From positions 12,686,385-12,750,384 of the forward strand of contig JAQFVV010000020.1 of NCBI GenBank assembly GCA_028023455.1: a DNA stretch of 64,000 nucleotides. The letters run 5' to 3'. How positions within the stretch are numbered: position 1 is the stretch's first letter; every line of letters begins with the position of its first letter. Source of the stretch: Epiperipatus broadwayi. Lineage: Eukaryota; Onychophora; Udeonychophora; Euonychophora; Peripatidae. Under the pieces are notes generated by a model, which worked only from the letters and a program-made list of their open reading frames with translations, did no database searches and was not told the origin of the DNA. Position numbers and translations under genes: made by a program. This document shows, piece after piece, positions 32,526 to 43,781 of the stretch.

Positions 32526-34008
32526 TGCCATAGTGAAAATGGCGGACATAAAATGTCCTAATTATAACATATTACATAAAATTATGAAATTAAAAGTGTA
32601 GTCTTTTTTTAATGAAAATAAGGATAATTTATAAGAAAAAATAGAAAGACGACCCAAAAGAAGCAAAATAAAAAATAACCAAAAAGGTAGTACATAAAAT
32701 TATGAAACTTTTTGTAAAATGAAAATTACAATAAATTCTAAAAGAAATGTGAAAAAAGCAAGCATTATATATATACAATTGTTTAAAATAAGACCACAAT
32801 TATCACTACAAATTAAAAAATAACCTGTAATGGTGACATATAAGTCTTAAAAGCTACTATATTTAATTATTAAGAAACAAAATGAAAATTACTTACAAAT
32901 AACCACGGTGGAAATTATTATAATATCATCCAATCGACAGTTAAAAATTCACTCTATTTAGTAATATAATGTCCATATTAGATATGAAATATATGAAAAT
33001 ATTCTCAATATGATCAAAAAAAATCACTGTGCTCACGCCGATATCAAAACCGCAAAAGACAGAGAAATGACAAAATTTCCCATAGGTCTCTCAACTTTTT
33101 AAATCTCATGGGATACCACGATCAAAAAATCAGTATTCTCATGGATTAGTCTTGCCAGTGTCTTTGTTGCCATGACATTGTTTATCTAATCTTTGATGAA
33201 ATCTTACCGGCAAAAAACATGTTAAGCGTAATTCATCATAGCAAAAAAAATACTAAACTACCAATAATAATATTGTTGTTGTTGTTTTTATTTTCATCGA
33301 CGTCACATCTCTATGGCAATGCAAAAAATTTCTTTTATCTTTTAAATCCAATAGCGTTCATAGTCCAAAGTCAAACTTTAACAAACAATAATAATAACAA
33401 AAAAAAACTATTTAACTTCAATATCAAGAAAAATATTAATAATACACATATATTAAATCAACACTAATGATATTTTATTTACATAAACTAAACATTCATT
33501 TCTATTTATATTATATTATTCATTACACTTTAAATAAAATTATTTCACCCATAATTCATTCCACAATAACATATATTGTGAAAACAAAAACAGATCCTTA
33601 CAACATTAATTATATTTCATAATCTGAACATCTAAATAATAATGAGTGCAATAAATCAAAGGCATTAAAAGGGTAATGTAATCAAAATCAATGTTTTCAT
33701 TAAAATTAGAAAAAATCAAAACGGTTTGGATTTGTAACTGTAAATAATAATAATCTGTTGCAAAATAAAACTTTCAAAACATTAACACACAAAAATGCAC
33801 ATATAAAGTTCAGATTTCTACCATTCCAACAATGTAAAGAAAATTTGAAAATGAAATTTAAAATGATGATAAACAATAATTGCATAAATAAATTAAAATA
33901 TTGTTACCATTAACTAGTGACACTAGAAATAACATAAATTTAAAATAGTATTTGCACATTTAAAGTATAAATCATGAATTTATTACTACAAAGATATATA
34001 TAACGGAA
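32526..34008. other. AT-rich sequence, nothing recognised
   Basis: Frame 33219-33467 encodes a hydrophobic stretch then an asparagine/lysine run (NNNNNKKK). It has no domain and the composition expected of AT-rich noncoding DNA. Confidence 0.45.
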
Positions 34009-34855
34009 CTGTGGTATTAGAGCTGCGACATGAAGAATTATAATCATTTAATCATTAAATTAATTAGGTTATTAAATCAAACACGTATTTTAAAATGTAC
34101 ATTAAAAAAAAAAAACAATTTAACAAAAAAAAAAAAAAATATGAAAAGCATTAATGTGAAGAATAGTTAAAATGCGTGTTTAAATCAAATTGAGTGTGTG
34201 TTTGCACGTGCATATTCTGCGTAATCTATTTTAATACATTGTACAGGCATATGCAGGACTCAAACTCAGACTTTCACACGACCTAAAACTCTCAGTGACA
34301 TCTTATATTATTGACTCACTTAATCACACACATGTTGAAAAGATAAATAATCACCAATATATGTATTTCGTGCTAAACAGCACTCATTCGTTGATTCAGA
34401 TTACCATCTCCACACATATATACAATTATTACTCAGCTTTATATTAAGATAACCAATCTTCATACTTTAATGAGTGCTGTTTTAGAATGAAATACGTATA
34501 TTAGTGATTATTTATCTTTTCAACATGTGTGTGATCAGGTGAGTCAGCAATATAAGATGGCACTGAGAGTTGTAAGTCGTGCGAAAGTCTGAGTTCGAAT
34601 TCCGCATATATAAATGCAGGTGTAAGCCTGTAAAATGTATTAAAATAGATTATGCAGAATATGCACGTGCCAACACACTCAATTTGATTTAAACACGCAT
34701 TTTAACTATTCTTGACATTAATGCTTTTCTACTTTTTTTTTGTTAAATTGTTTTTTCTTTAAATGTAGATTTGAAAATATGTTTTGATTTAATAACCTAA
34801 TTAATTTAATGATTAAACGATTATAAATCTTCATATCGCAGCTCTAATACCACAA
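34009..34855. repeat. 847-bp near-perfect palindrome containing family A
   Basis: Left arm ACTGTGGTATTAGAGCTGCG (from 34008) mirrors the right arm ending CGCAGCTCTAATACCACA (to 34855). The complementarity continues through GCATTAATGT, CGTGTTTAAATCAAATTGAG and GCACGTGCATATTCTGC, into the family A body and up to a centre near 34430. Each arm is about 400 bp with small differences. The palindrome extends ~200 bp beyond family A on each side, so flanking sequence was duplicated in inverted form together with the element. Confidence 0.88.
34353..34395 (-). ncRNA. Hammerhead ribozyme-like motif, family A (left arm of palindrome)
   Basis: Minus strand: stem I ATCAA; CGAATGA in place of CTGATGA; stem II GTGCT, loop GTTT, AGCAC (5/5 pairs including G10.1-C11.1); GAAA intact; stem III ATA, loop CA, TAT; cleavage base A; stem I TTGGT. 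Only the CTGATGA box is damaged. The right arm (34469-34506, plus strand) holds a more decayed mirror copy. Confidence 0.68.
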
Positions 34856-35720
34856 TATTGTAAACAATGCATGAAATAACAATAAGCAGTAAACGTAATA
34901 GATTTCTACACTAAAATTTAATTCATCTTTAAACAGCTTATATTAAATTTTATTTATGATTTACAAATGACTTACTTACAAATAGAGATTCAACTTTAGT
35001 AAAAATTTAAACTAGTTTGTAGACAAACATTCATTATTAATTTAAATAGTAAATAGTTTATTCTTTTAATTACATTAACCGTAACTAAACCGATGTGAGG
35101 ATTTTACCTGATTAAGAATAAAATAAAAAGATTATCTTTTTATTATAAAGATATACATAATTTATAAAACATTTTAGAAATAAATAAAATAACAATAACC
35201 GATATATAAAATATTTTTTATACTTAAAATTCATCGTAACTTTAAATAGTTTATATTAAAGTTTATTTACAATTTACAAATGCCTTACATACAAATAGGA
35301 ATGTTGATATAATGTTTAGGTTTAATTTAAATTTAAACAAATTTATAGTCAACACATGATTCATCCTTTATATATTTTTTATTTTCAGAGCTTTGAAATA
35401 TCTTTTAAATGTTGACAGTAGTTACTTTATTCTTTTATTTCTTAGAGTTTCAACTATGACATTTGTGTTAATGATTCTTTTAAATGTAATAATTTTTTCT
35501 TCTTTTAATTGCTGCTGAAGATGATGCATTCCATTACATTTTGCTAAGACATTTTAAAGACATTACATATGAAGTTGTTTCCCATGTCAAAGAACAATCC
35601 TGCTAGGCTAGCCTGCCATTGGTTTTAGAATTTACAAGAAAGCTATTTTTTTTATATATATTTGTTAAAACTATGATGTTTTTAGAATGCTAAATCTATT
35701 GATTTTTTTTTATATATCAA
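34856..35720. other. AT-rich sequence, nothing recognised
   Basis: No coding or RNA signal was seen. Confidence 0.5.
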
Positions 35721-35796
35721 TGCGCTGACCGGGGGAGGGGTGAACCCAGGCCAGCTGCTTGGAAGGCAGCTATGCTAATCACTAGGCCACCAACGC
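35721..35796 (-). pseudogene. tRNA-Gly(UCC)-derived retropseudogene
   Basis: Minus strand: acceptor GCGTTGG pairs with TCAGCGC (7/7 with two G-U). The D arm has GGCCTAGTGATTAGC. The anticodon arm GCTGC-CTTCCAA-GCAGC has a perfect 5-bp stem and anticodon TCC. The T arm (CTGGG TTCACCC then CTCCCCCGG) is about four bases too long and lacks the GTTCGA consensus. The 3' end runs into an A-rich stretch (ATATATAAAAAAAA). An intact acceptor and anticodon with a damaged T arm and A tail suggest a retrotransposed copy rather than an active gene. Confidence 0.75.
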
Positions 35797-36599
35797 TTTT
35801 TGTTATGATTTTATTAAAATTTTGAATCTATTGAAATCTTTAGAGACATAATTTTAAAAAAACAAATTAATCACAACACAATAGTCACATATGCATTCAG
35901 GAATAATCTCATCCTTTGTTGTGCATTTTATAAATTCTCCAGAATATTAATTCTACATTATTATTAATTGGTGAGTTGTGCCCTAGTATGCAGCTAAAGA
36001 GAAGTTTGAACTTTAGAGTTGATGTATTAATATATACTACGAGTTTTCAAAAGCATGTGCTTTAGCTGGGATAAAACTGTGATGTATTGTAATTATATAT
36101 ACAGCAGGAGAAGTTTAAATTTGAGTGAAATTGAATGTTAATTAGTATTAAAAAGTCCATTTTTTGGAGAGGGGAATGAATGAGTCTTTTCAGTTAATAA
36201 CTAGGGGGACTTAAGTATAGAGTATTCTTCTGTCATTTTTCACTGTGTTGTTTCTCTATATATACTGAATAGTTACTGTGGTTGGTGTGAATACATATTT
36301 GGTTAATTTTTGGTGGTCAAAAACAATGAACTGCACTCTGGGCTGGTGGTTGCTTTCTAGTAGATGCATTGATGTTGAAATAAACAATTGGCTGGTGATG
36401 CATGTGATTCACCAAAATAAGCTAAAATACATCCAGGGTGGGGTCATTGAATTTTATAATATTCTTTTTAAATAATTAAACTTAAAATTATCTTACATAA
36501 TATTAAAATTGTCCTATATAATATTTTATTAAATTCTTGTAATTTCTTTCATACACATTCATGCACATATAAATATAATAAACACATACCTGCTTGTTA

Positions 36600-38197
36600 G
36601 TGTTATAAATGGATTGTTATCTAAAATGTATGTTTTGCTATTGTACTGTATTTTGAATTATCTTAATCTTCCTTTGCTTTGTCTTTTATTCTCTTCTATA
36701 ACTTTCCTTAATAATGCACAATTATATTTTCTTATATCATTAGTAACTCTTTATTATACCATTTCACACAATTTTAAATATTCAATCCTTCTTAATAAAT
36801 ATTTTCTTTTCTTATAAATAGCCTTCTCTTAGTAGAGTTTTTACTATCAATTGCTATTTTTTTATACCAGGTATCTATACAGCAGTTCTTATAAGTGTAT
36901 CAGTTATTTTTTTTATTGATTTCATTTAAACCTGAAACATCTTCAAAATTTGTCAATACTTTAAAATAATTTGCAATTTCTAATTTAAATTCATTGGAAT
37001 ATTTTCTGAAGGTTATGATTACGAAGGTGAATATCATTTTTGTTAATAAATTTTGTCTCTCTAGCTTTGCATTGATATATATCTTACATTTCAGTAATTG
37101 ATTATTACTTCATGTATTGAGATACATATTTTCTATTATTTAAAATAAAATCCAATTCTAATGCACCCCATCCTCATTTCAGAAATTTTTCTCAAAGAAA
37201 TAATTTGTAATATAAAAGTTTCTTTTTCAGGAAACCCTATGGGTTTAAATCCTCTCTCATTTCTATCACTATAACCAAATTTACCTACAACACTTTCATC
37301 ATTACTTCATATACCAACTCTAGCACTAAAGTCTGCCATGCCAATTTTAAAATGTTGTTCGGTCTGATCAAAAGCCTTTTGTACTTTCATATAAAAATCA
37401 TTTATTTTTTAATCACAATAAAAATTTGTTGGTGCATAAAACTTCATTATCTGCATTTAAGTTAAATAATTAATCTTGCCACTCTATCTGAAACACTATC
37501 AATCTCCATTACATTGTCTCACTTTTTTATTATAATGAATCCTATTCCACTTGTGCTTTTAATATCTGTATCTTTGTAGTGCAGAACAAATCGACTTTTT
37601 AGAACAATTGCCTCTTCACCCTTTTCTTTTAACTTCACAATGTCCAACAATTTCCCATTTAATATTACACAGTACTTCTATCAATTCTTGTACTTTTTCT
37701 TTACTTGAAGATGATCAACAGTTATCCTCAGTGAAAGGTTGACTTTTAATGGTAATCTTGGTACACAATCAGATGATTTTAGCGCCCTCTATCTTTGGCT
37801 TCCAACTGCTGCTTTAGCTAGTGACTTTATAGCTTCCTGGGCACAAGAGTTATAAGTTAGTTTTGCCTGTCATGACTGTAAATAGCTACTAAAAATCATT
37901 CACACATATTCATTCTGACTTCAAGAAAACTCAATTGATAATTCAGTTAAAAGCTATCAGACAACTAGGAAGAAATATCATGGGGTTTCTTGATCATAAA
38001 CTCAGAGGTAAAAAGCCAATAAATTTACCACACTGACTGAAGCATATTGCTAAACATTTCCATCTATATTTGTACACTATATGAATAATCATATAATAAT
38101 AACAGCTGCAACAACATCATATTGTGTGGACATAGGAATTTGCCTGCTCATTTTTTTTAAGATCTCAAAAAAGAATAAATGATCTCCCTTCAGTTCA
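36600..38197 (-). pseudogene. RTE-clade retrotransposon, 5' half only (RTE copy 3)
   Basis: The 5' end at 38197 matches copies 2 and 4 (AACTGAAGGGAGATC on the minus strand). Next come the leader (37960-38190) and the endonuclease. Readable pieces are VKRKG, DSVSDRVARLI, KFYAPTNF, KVQKAFDQTEQHFKIGMADF (NAR-type loop), SVVGKFGY.DRNERG and RKYSNEFKLEIANYF. The sequence then fades into the linker near 36640-36830. The RT and the 3' tail are missing, the opposite of the usual 5' truncation, so a deletion after insertion is likely. Stops are frequent. Confidence 0.82.
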
Positions 38198-38444
38198 AAG
38201 CAAACTCCTTTCTACATGTGTACAAATTCAGTATATTGTAACCGAGTACTCTAATCAACATATATAAAAATAACTAAGCAATCATAATGCTAAAATTATC
38301 CCGTTTGTTATGACTTATTTTACCGATTTGCGTTATCGATATAACAAAACTTTTATTAACTAGAAAATTGTTGTCAATTAATTAAATAAAAAATTATGTA
38401 AAAAAAAAGAAAAAGAAATGGTCAATTAATATTTTTGTAGTCAA

Positions 38445-38545
38445 GCATTGGTGGTCGCGTGGTCAGCACAGCGCCTTACAAGGAGTTGTTCCGGGTTTGC
38501 GGGTTCGCTTCCCGACCGATGGTTTGACACATGAAAAAAAAAGAA
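38445..38545 (+). repeat. tRNA-derived retro-sequence with poly-A tail
   Basis: GCATTGGTGGTCGCGTGGTCAG is an A-box/D-arm-like start, CTTACAA an anticodon-like loop (TAC), and GCGGGTTCGCTTCCCG a perfect B box with a CGGG/CCCG T stem. CATTGG pairs with CCGATG as the acceptor. A short tail TTTGACACATG leads into an A-rich run. The copy at 54052 ends with the related GACATATG plus A run, so both belong to one retro-sequence type. Confidence 0.72.
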
Positions 38546-38870
38546 AAAATAAATAAATTAATACTTTTGTAAATATTTCTGTAATCATTTGTTCAATAAA
38601 AGATATATGTGTGAAATTGCAAACGAATGTTAAATTAATATTTCTTTAATCGTTTCTGTAATCAGATAAAGTAATTAGACAACATCGCTGCCGATTACAC
38701 AATCAAAATATATACATACGTATAGCCTTGATCTATGTTGTTAATTAGGCTGGAAGTTGTAAAAAACACATATAGCTATGGGTTACATGATTAATTAATT
38801 TCGTATTTGCCCCAGAGATAGGATTCAATTGCAATATTTAGGCGTTTTTTGAAAAGCACAATCTTTAGAT
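38546..38870. other. AT-rich spacer, nothing recognised
   Basis: No feature was recognised between the tRNA-derived repeat and the TATA-like motif. Confidence 0.45.
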
Positions 38871-38915
38871 ATAAATAGAGCTGAAGACTTAAAAGCAGTT
38901 CAATTCATCAGTCAC
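38868..38915 (+). promoter_or_regulatory. Candidate Pol II core promoter (TATA box plus initiator)
   Basis: GATATAAATAGAGCTGAAG is a good TATA box. About 30 bp further, CAATTCATCAGTC could serve as initiator. It precedes the small frames at 38923 and 39420. In AT-rich DNA such a match can arise by chance, and an LTR promoter of the gypsy remnant downstream is an alternative. Confidence 0.3.
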
Positions 38916-39419
38916 ACAGCCAGTGTTCCAATCATCATTTATCCAGTTGCTGCTAAAAAGTTACTTGGACATTTTCAAGAAGGGGGTATTGAAGAGTATG
39001 GACTTTCAAACCAAAAAGTGTCAACGACAGCATGTCTATACACATGGCATTAAATACTGGATATATATCACATTTATATTAAGCATATGTGATTACTATG
39101 AATAACTGAGAAACATTTTTCAATCAAATTTAATGCTAAGGTGGCTCATAGTTTCCTGTCATCTTTCACAATCAGTTCCAAAATATAGTACAGTATGTTT
39201 ATGATATCCAGTTTGAAAAGTGAAAGTGGCTTGAATTAAATTTTAAATGTAGATTGCTCAATTGGCTCTCTCCCTCTCTCTTCTGGATTTAACTATAACT
39301 TTGAAATAAAAAAGATTAAAAACTGAAGCGTGTATAATGTTTAACAAACTACAAGGGGTTTTTTAAACCTGTAAGATTTATAAGTTTAACAGCAAACAAA
39401 CGTTTCTGTATCAGAAGAA

Positions 39420-39596
39420 ATGGATTTTTTAAAAAAAATTAAAAGGCAAAGGCTAACTGATGTGTGTGTGTGTATGTCAGAAACAGAAAGTGTTAATGTG
39501 TTCAAGGAGGTAAGTAAGCGTAGAAATATAAAACGGATTGAGCAGGCAATGAATGAACTAACCAATAAAAGAAAAATAGTTTTCTTTAAGGACTGA
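39420..39596 (+). CDS. Small unassigned open frame, 58 aa
   Basis: The frame starts ATGGATTTTTTAAAAAAA and encodes a basic, coiled-coil-like peptide (segments KKIKRQRL, SVNVFKEVSKRRN, RIEQAMNELTNKRK, end FFKD). Codon content looks more protein-like than the surrounding DNA. At about 39505 AAGGAGGTAAGTAAG is a perfect 5' splice-site consensus, so this could be a first exon. I recognise no family. It could also be part of a degraded element, or chance. Confidence 0.25.
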   Translation: MDFLKKIKRQRLTDVCVCMSETESVNVFKEVSKRRNIKRIEQAMNELTNKRKIVFFKD

Positions 39597-39949
39597 GTGT
39601 ATTGTATAAATACTCTGATTTATTATATGTCTCTAGTTTAAACATGCATCCAGAAGCTGAGTGGATTTCAATCCAGTAGAATATCCACTGAAGGCAAAGA
39701 AAGAGGATTAGGTATGAAGGAGGCTGCCCCTGTATATATTATAATTCTTGTATGCCTTATGGCTAATTGTATTTAATGATGACTTTCCTAATTGTTTATC
39801 TGTAATATAATGCCGTATAATTATGTCTAACTAATTGTCATATGTATATGAATATATAAAAATAAAATTCTACCTTGTATAAATTAATGCTTATAATTAT
39901 TATTTAATAATGAATAACTAAACATATTCATGTCCTCATTTTTTTATTT

Positions 39950-41885
39950 TGCTAGTTAACTCAATATATAGCACAACTTTGTGCAGTTGGACAGGCAATT
40001 GAAAAAAAGAAGCCAGTTTGGTGCAGTTGGACAGGCAATTGAAAAAAAAAGGCAGTTTGGCTTAGCCAGACAGTGAATGGAAAAAGCCAGCTTGGCACAG
40101 ATGGACAGAAATTGAAAGAAAAGCATGAACCTAAGGGAAGTGAAATATAAAAGTACAGAATATAAAGCCAGTAATAGGCACTTAAGAATTGATAGAGATA
40201 AAGAATATGATAACTGCTCAGTTAGGCACAGGAGAATGTGATGGTAACTACCCCTCTGAGTGGCCATGTATACAACTTGTATATCTAAATATTTTGTAGT
40301 CAATAAGATGAAAGATGATGTCACTGAAATCACTACCCTGTTCCTTTTCAGGGGTCCAAGATTGATTGTGGTCACAAACTGATTATGTGAACCAGATGAT
40401 CCCTGAAAGTTTAACTTATGCTAAAGTTATTAAGCAGTTAAATAAACATTTTAGTCCCAAACTAGCAAAACATATAGCCAGGTACACTCATGAAACATGC
40501 TAAGTGAAGAGGGAAAGTTACAGAGCATATGCTTAGTTGGTTATACTTCATTCCACATTAATTTATCCTGAGAGTTTTTATTTTTTTAATATTCATGTAT
40601 TATTATATTAGCTAGCCTGAACATTATATATGTATTCTACATGTTTTATTTATTTATTATCATTATACTTAATGTTAAATGTGATACGCCATTTTTTTAG
40701 TGTCATTACATTTAGCATGACATTAAGAGACTTGGCTAGAAGCTATATGCATAGTGATTATTTAGACAAAGCATTATTGAATCAATTTCTATGGGGAATG
40801 AATGACTTGAGACTCTCTCAGAAGCTATTGACCATCCCTGAGTTAATTTATACAGAAGCAATTAATAAGGGAATTACTCATGAGTTAGTAATCGATAATG
40901 CAAAGGAATTTTAAAGTCAGATGCAGATAGCCTAAACCATGTCAGACTTTTTAAAAAAAGTAGGGAAGAAAAATAAATAAATTTCAAATTGGGAGTGTTT
41001 TTGTTGCAGAAAGGCTGGCACTATTGCGCATGAGTGCAGCAGCAAGAACATGAGGGATAATAATTGTGGAAATGTAGGACACCTAGCAAAAGTTTTCCAC
41101 AGTAAAATTAAATCATTAAGTAAATAGAGATTTCCTGAGAAACAAAATGAGAAAACCTGAACTGCTCATTGAAATTCATAAGTCAGAGACTAATAATTGT
41201 AAACAAATAATGTTAAGAGTAAATATACATAGAAAATCAGTCACAATTGAAATAGATAGTGGAGCAGAGATATCAATAATATCTCAGATGGACTGGGGTG
41301 AGATCAAGATTCACAAATGGAAATCCCATTAACATAGTCAAAATGGTAAAAGTCATGGCACATCATCATAAAAAGTTAGATTTATAAATTGTAAAGTCAT
41401 ACAACACTGTTGATCAGTAGGGAATGGTTTGAAATATTAGGGATTAGTAAACCATTAGGGATTAAAAGACCTTGCTGAACAAAATGCAAGAATAAAAAGA
41501 TAAATTTTCCAAATTATTTATGGAAAAACAAAACTAAACACAAAACCTGTTTAGATCAGCTATCATTTCAAACTGAGAAGAAAGACCATGAATTGAAGAA
41601 TATCTTAGTGTAGAAATGGGTACTAATACCTATAGAGGAGCAGAATGGGGCATACCTATAGTTGTGTCAAAAAACAAAGTGGCCATGTATGTATATGTGG
41701 AGATTACAGACTAACCATTAATAAATGTATAGAGAAAAGCCCGTATCCTGTGCCAAACATTAAAAGAAATTTTAACTGGGTTAAAGGAACTAAGCATTTT
41801 GCTTAACTAGATCTGAAAATAGCCTTCTACCAGATAACTAGTATCAAAAGGAGCTGTATAGCAGACTACCTTTTGAGGTAACCAT
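39950..41885 (+). pseudogene. Ty3/gypsy LTR-retrotransposon remnant (gag, protease, start of RT)
   Basis: Plus-strand order: gag pieces PESLTYAKVIKQLNKHFSPK (about 40400-40460), LRDLARSY and ELIYTEAINKGI (40710-40910), then a CCHC-like zinc knuckle region reading CFRKAGTIAHEC and NCGNVGHLAK (41000-41100). Protease follows with EIDSGAEISIIS at about 41250-41285 (DSGA active site) and the LLISREWFEILGI motif near 41410-41450. RT start motifs CGDYRLTINK and LDLKIAFYQ lie at 41700-41840. RT stops before its YxDD box because a Penelope-like element takes over at about 41886. About 170 bp near 40520-40700 interrupts gag. LTRs were not identified. Confidence 0.85.
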
Positions 41886-42352
41886 AACCACAAATATCTT
41901 CCATTTCATTCAAAAAATATAGTTTTTGATACAATTTCGGCTATTGAATCTAGTAATTTGAGTGATGAGCAGAAAGTTGGTATTCAGTCGATTTTGAATA
42001 AAAGTTTAAAAAGAAAAGAAAAATTTGTGATTAATCCTGCTGAGGTTAGACATCTTAAGAATAGGTTAATTGCTAATGATGTGATCATTTCTTGCGAAGA
42101 CAAAGCTGGTAGGTTTGTCATTATGAAAGGAAATGAATTCAAAGAGAAAATAGATAGAGAATTAAATAATGGTAAATATATGTTTTTAGATAAAGATCCA
42201 GGTAATTTGATTAAAAGTTGATAGATATTATGAAGAAAATGGTTAATTTAAATTTTTTTAATAGAGTAAATTATTTAAAATGTTATCCAAATGATTTCAT
42301 ATCAGCTAAGATGTTTGTGAATATTAAGACTCATAAAGATGGTTTACCTTTA

Positions 42353-43781
42353 TTGGTGCAAATTTAGTACGCGATCTCTGCCATTTTGAATTTCAAAATC
42401 GACCGAAAACATTGTCTGACACATCTAAGTGATAAAAAGGTACGCGAAAACTCAAAAAAAAAAAAAAAACGAAAACCTTACAAAATAGATATGAGATCAC
42501 ATTTAAAAAAAAAAGTAAGGCCAAAACGTAAAAAAATCGAAGGTATATATATAAAAGTCAAACTAAAACTTAATTCATTTTACAATTAATTGTATTTTTT
42601 CTTACCAGAAGATGTTCCCTTTGTTTGCAAAATTTCAGATTTATATCTCATTTTAAATTATAAATCAAATAATTTATATATAGAGAGGGCAAGATTACAA
42701 ATAGAATAGTTTTAAACCTTAATCAATAAATGTTAGCCATCCTTCCTTAAATTTAATACATATTTTTTAGAATCTAAACAATATGCTTTGATACGATGAG
42801 AAGGAGGGGGGGGGGGTAAGAAAAGAAACTTAAAAAAAAAAAAACAACTTTTAAATCTTGTTATTGTTGAGTTTAAAATCTAAGAGGTTTTGCTCTGCTC
42901 CCCCCTTAAGTTCCCTCATCATTCAAAGTAAACTATAAAAAATCATTTTATAACTTTTTATAGATTCTAAAATTAGTGAAATAAAGCCAGCATATATATA
43001 CAGCCTAGTTTACAAAAATAATATTAACTTCTATACATGTTTGTGTACAAGTAAGCAGCCTATAATAGCGGTATTCATATGAAAACTAAATAATCTTTAA
43101 TAAATTAGCTGAAATTAATATTATTTTTGTAAACTAGGCCGTATATATATATATTTACTGGCTTAACTTTATTTCAATAATTTTAGAATCTATAAAAAGT
43201 TATAAAATGATTTTTTATAGTTTACTTTGAATCATGAGAGAAATTAAATTGTTTGTTTTCCCCTCTGGAGGGAGAACAGAGCAAAACCTCTTAGATTTTA
43301 AACTCAACTAAAAATATTTAAAAGTTTTTTTCTTACCTCCCCTCCCCATCATATCAAAGCATATTGTTTAGATTCTAAGCAATATGTATTAAATTTAACG
43401 AAGGATGGCTAACATTTATTGATTAAGGTTTAAAAGTATTCTTTTTATAATCTTGCTTTCTCTATATATGAATTATTTGATTTATAATTTAAAATGAGAT
43501 ACAAAATCTGAAATTTTGCAAACAAAGGAAACATCTTCTGGTAAGAAAAAATACAATTAATTGTAAAATGAATTGTTTTAGTTTGACTTTTATATATACA
43601 TCTTCGATTTTTCATGTTTTGGCCTTACTTTTTTTTAAAAATGCGATCTCATGTCTATTTTGTAAGATTTTCGTTTTTTTGCATTTTCGCATACTTTTTT
43701 ATCACTTAGATGTGTCAGAGGATGTTTTTGGTCGATTTTGAAATTCAAAATGGCAGAGATCGCGTACTAAATTTGCACCAA
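42353..43781. mobile_element. 1.43-kb foldback element inside the Penelope RT
   Basis: Two arms of nearly 700 bp are reverse complements. The left begins TTGGTGCAAATTTAGTACGC and the right ends GCGTACTAAATTTGCACCAA. They meet near 43070 around ATAATATTAACTT and AGTTTACAAAAATA motifs. The flanks TTTA at 42349-42352 and 43782-43785 are a likely 4-bp target duplication. Removing the insert rejoins the Penelope reading DGLPL with the downstream RT. No transposase is present; the 42386-42589 frame lies in an arm and is lysine-rich low-complexity sequence. A MITE or foldback transposon is the best call. Confidence 0.88.

Noticed and set aside
35721-35796. Functional tRNA-Gly gene
   Set aside because: Acceptor and anticodon arms are good, but the T arm has about four extra bases and lacks the GTTCGA loop, and an A-rich tail follows.
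39956-40375. 139-codon minus-strand open frame
   Set aside because: It is antisense to the gypsy gag region. Its peptide consists of repeats mirrored from a tandem TTGGTGCAGTTGGACAGGC-type repeat, with no domain.
42386-42589. 67-codon lysine-rich frame in the foldback arm
   Set aside because: It lies within an inverted-repeat arm, is driven by poly-A runs, and its mirror copy in the other arm is not preserved as a frame.
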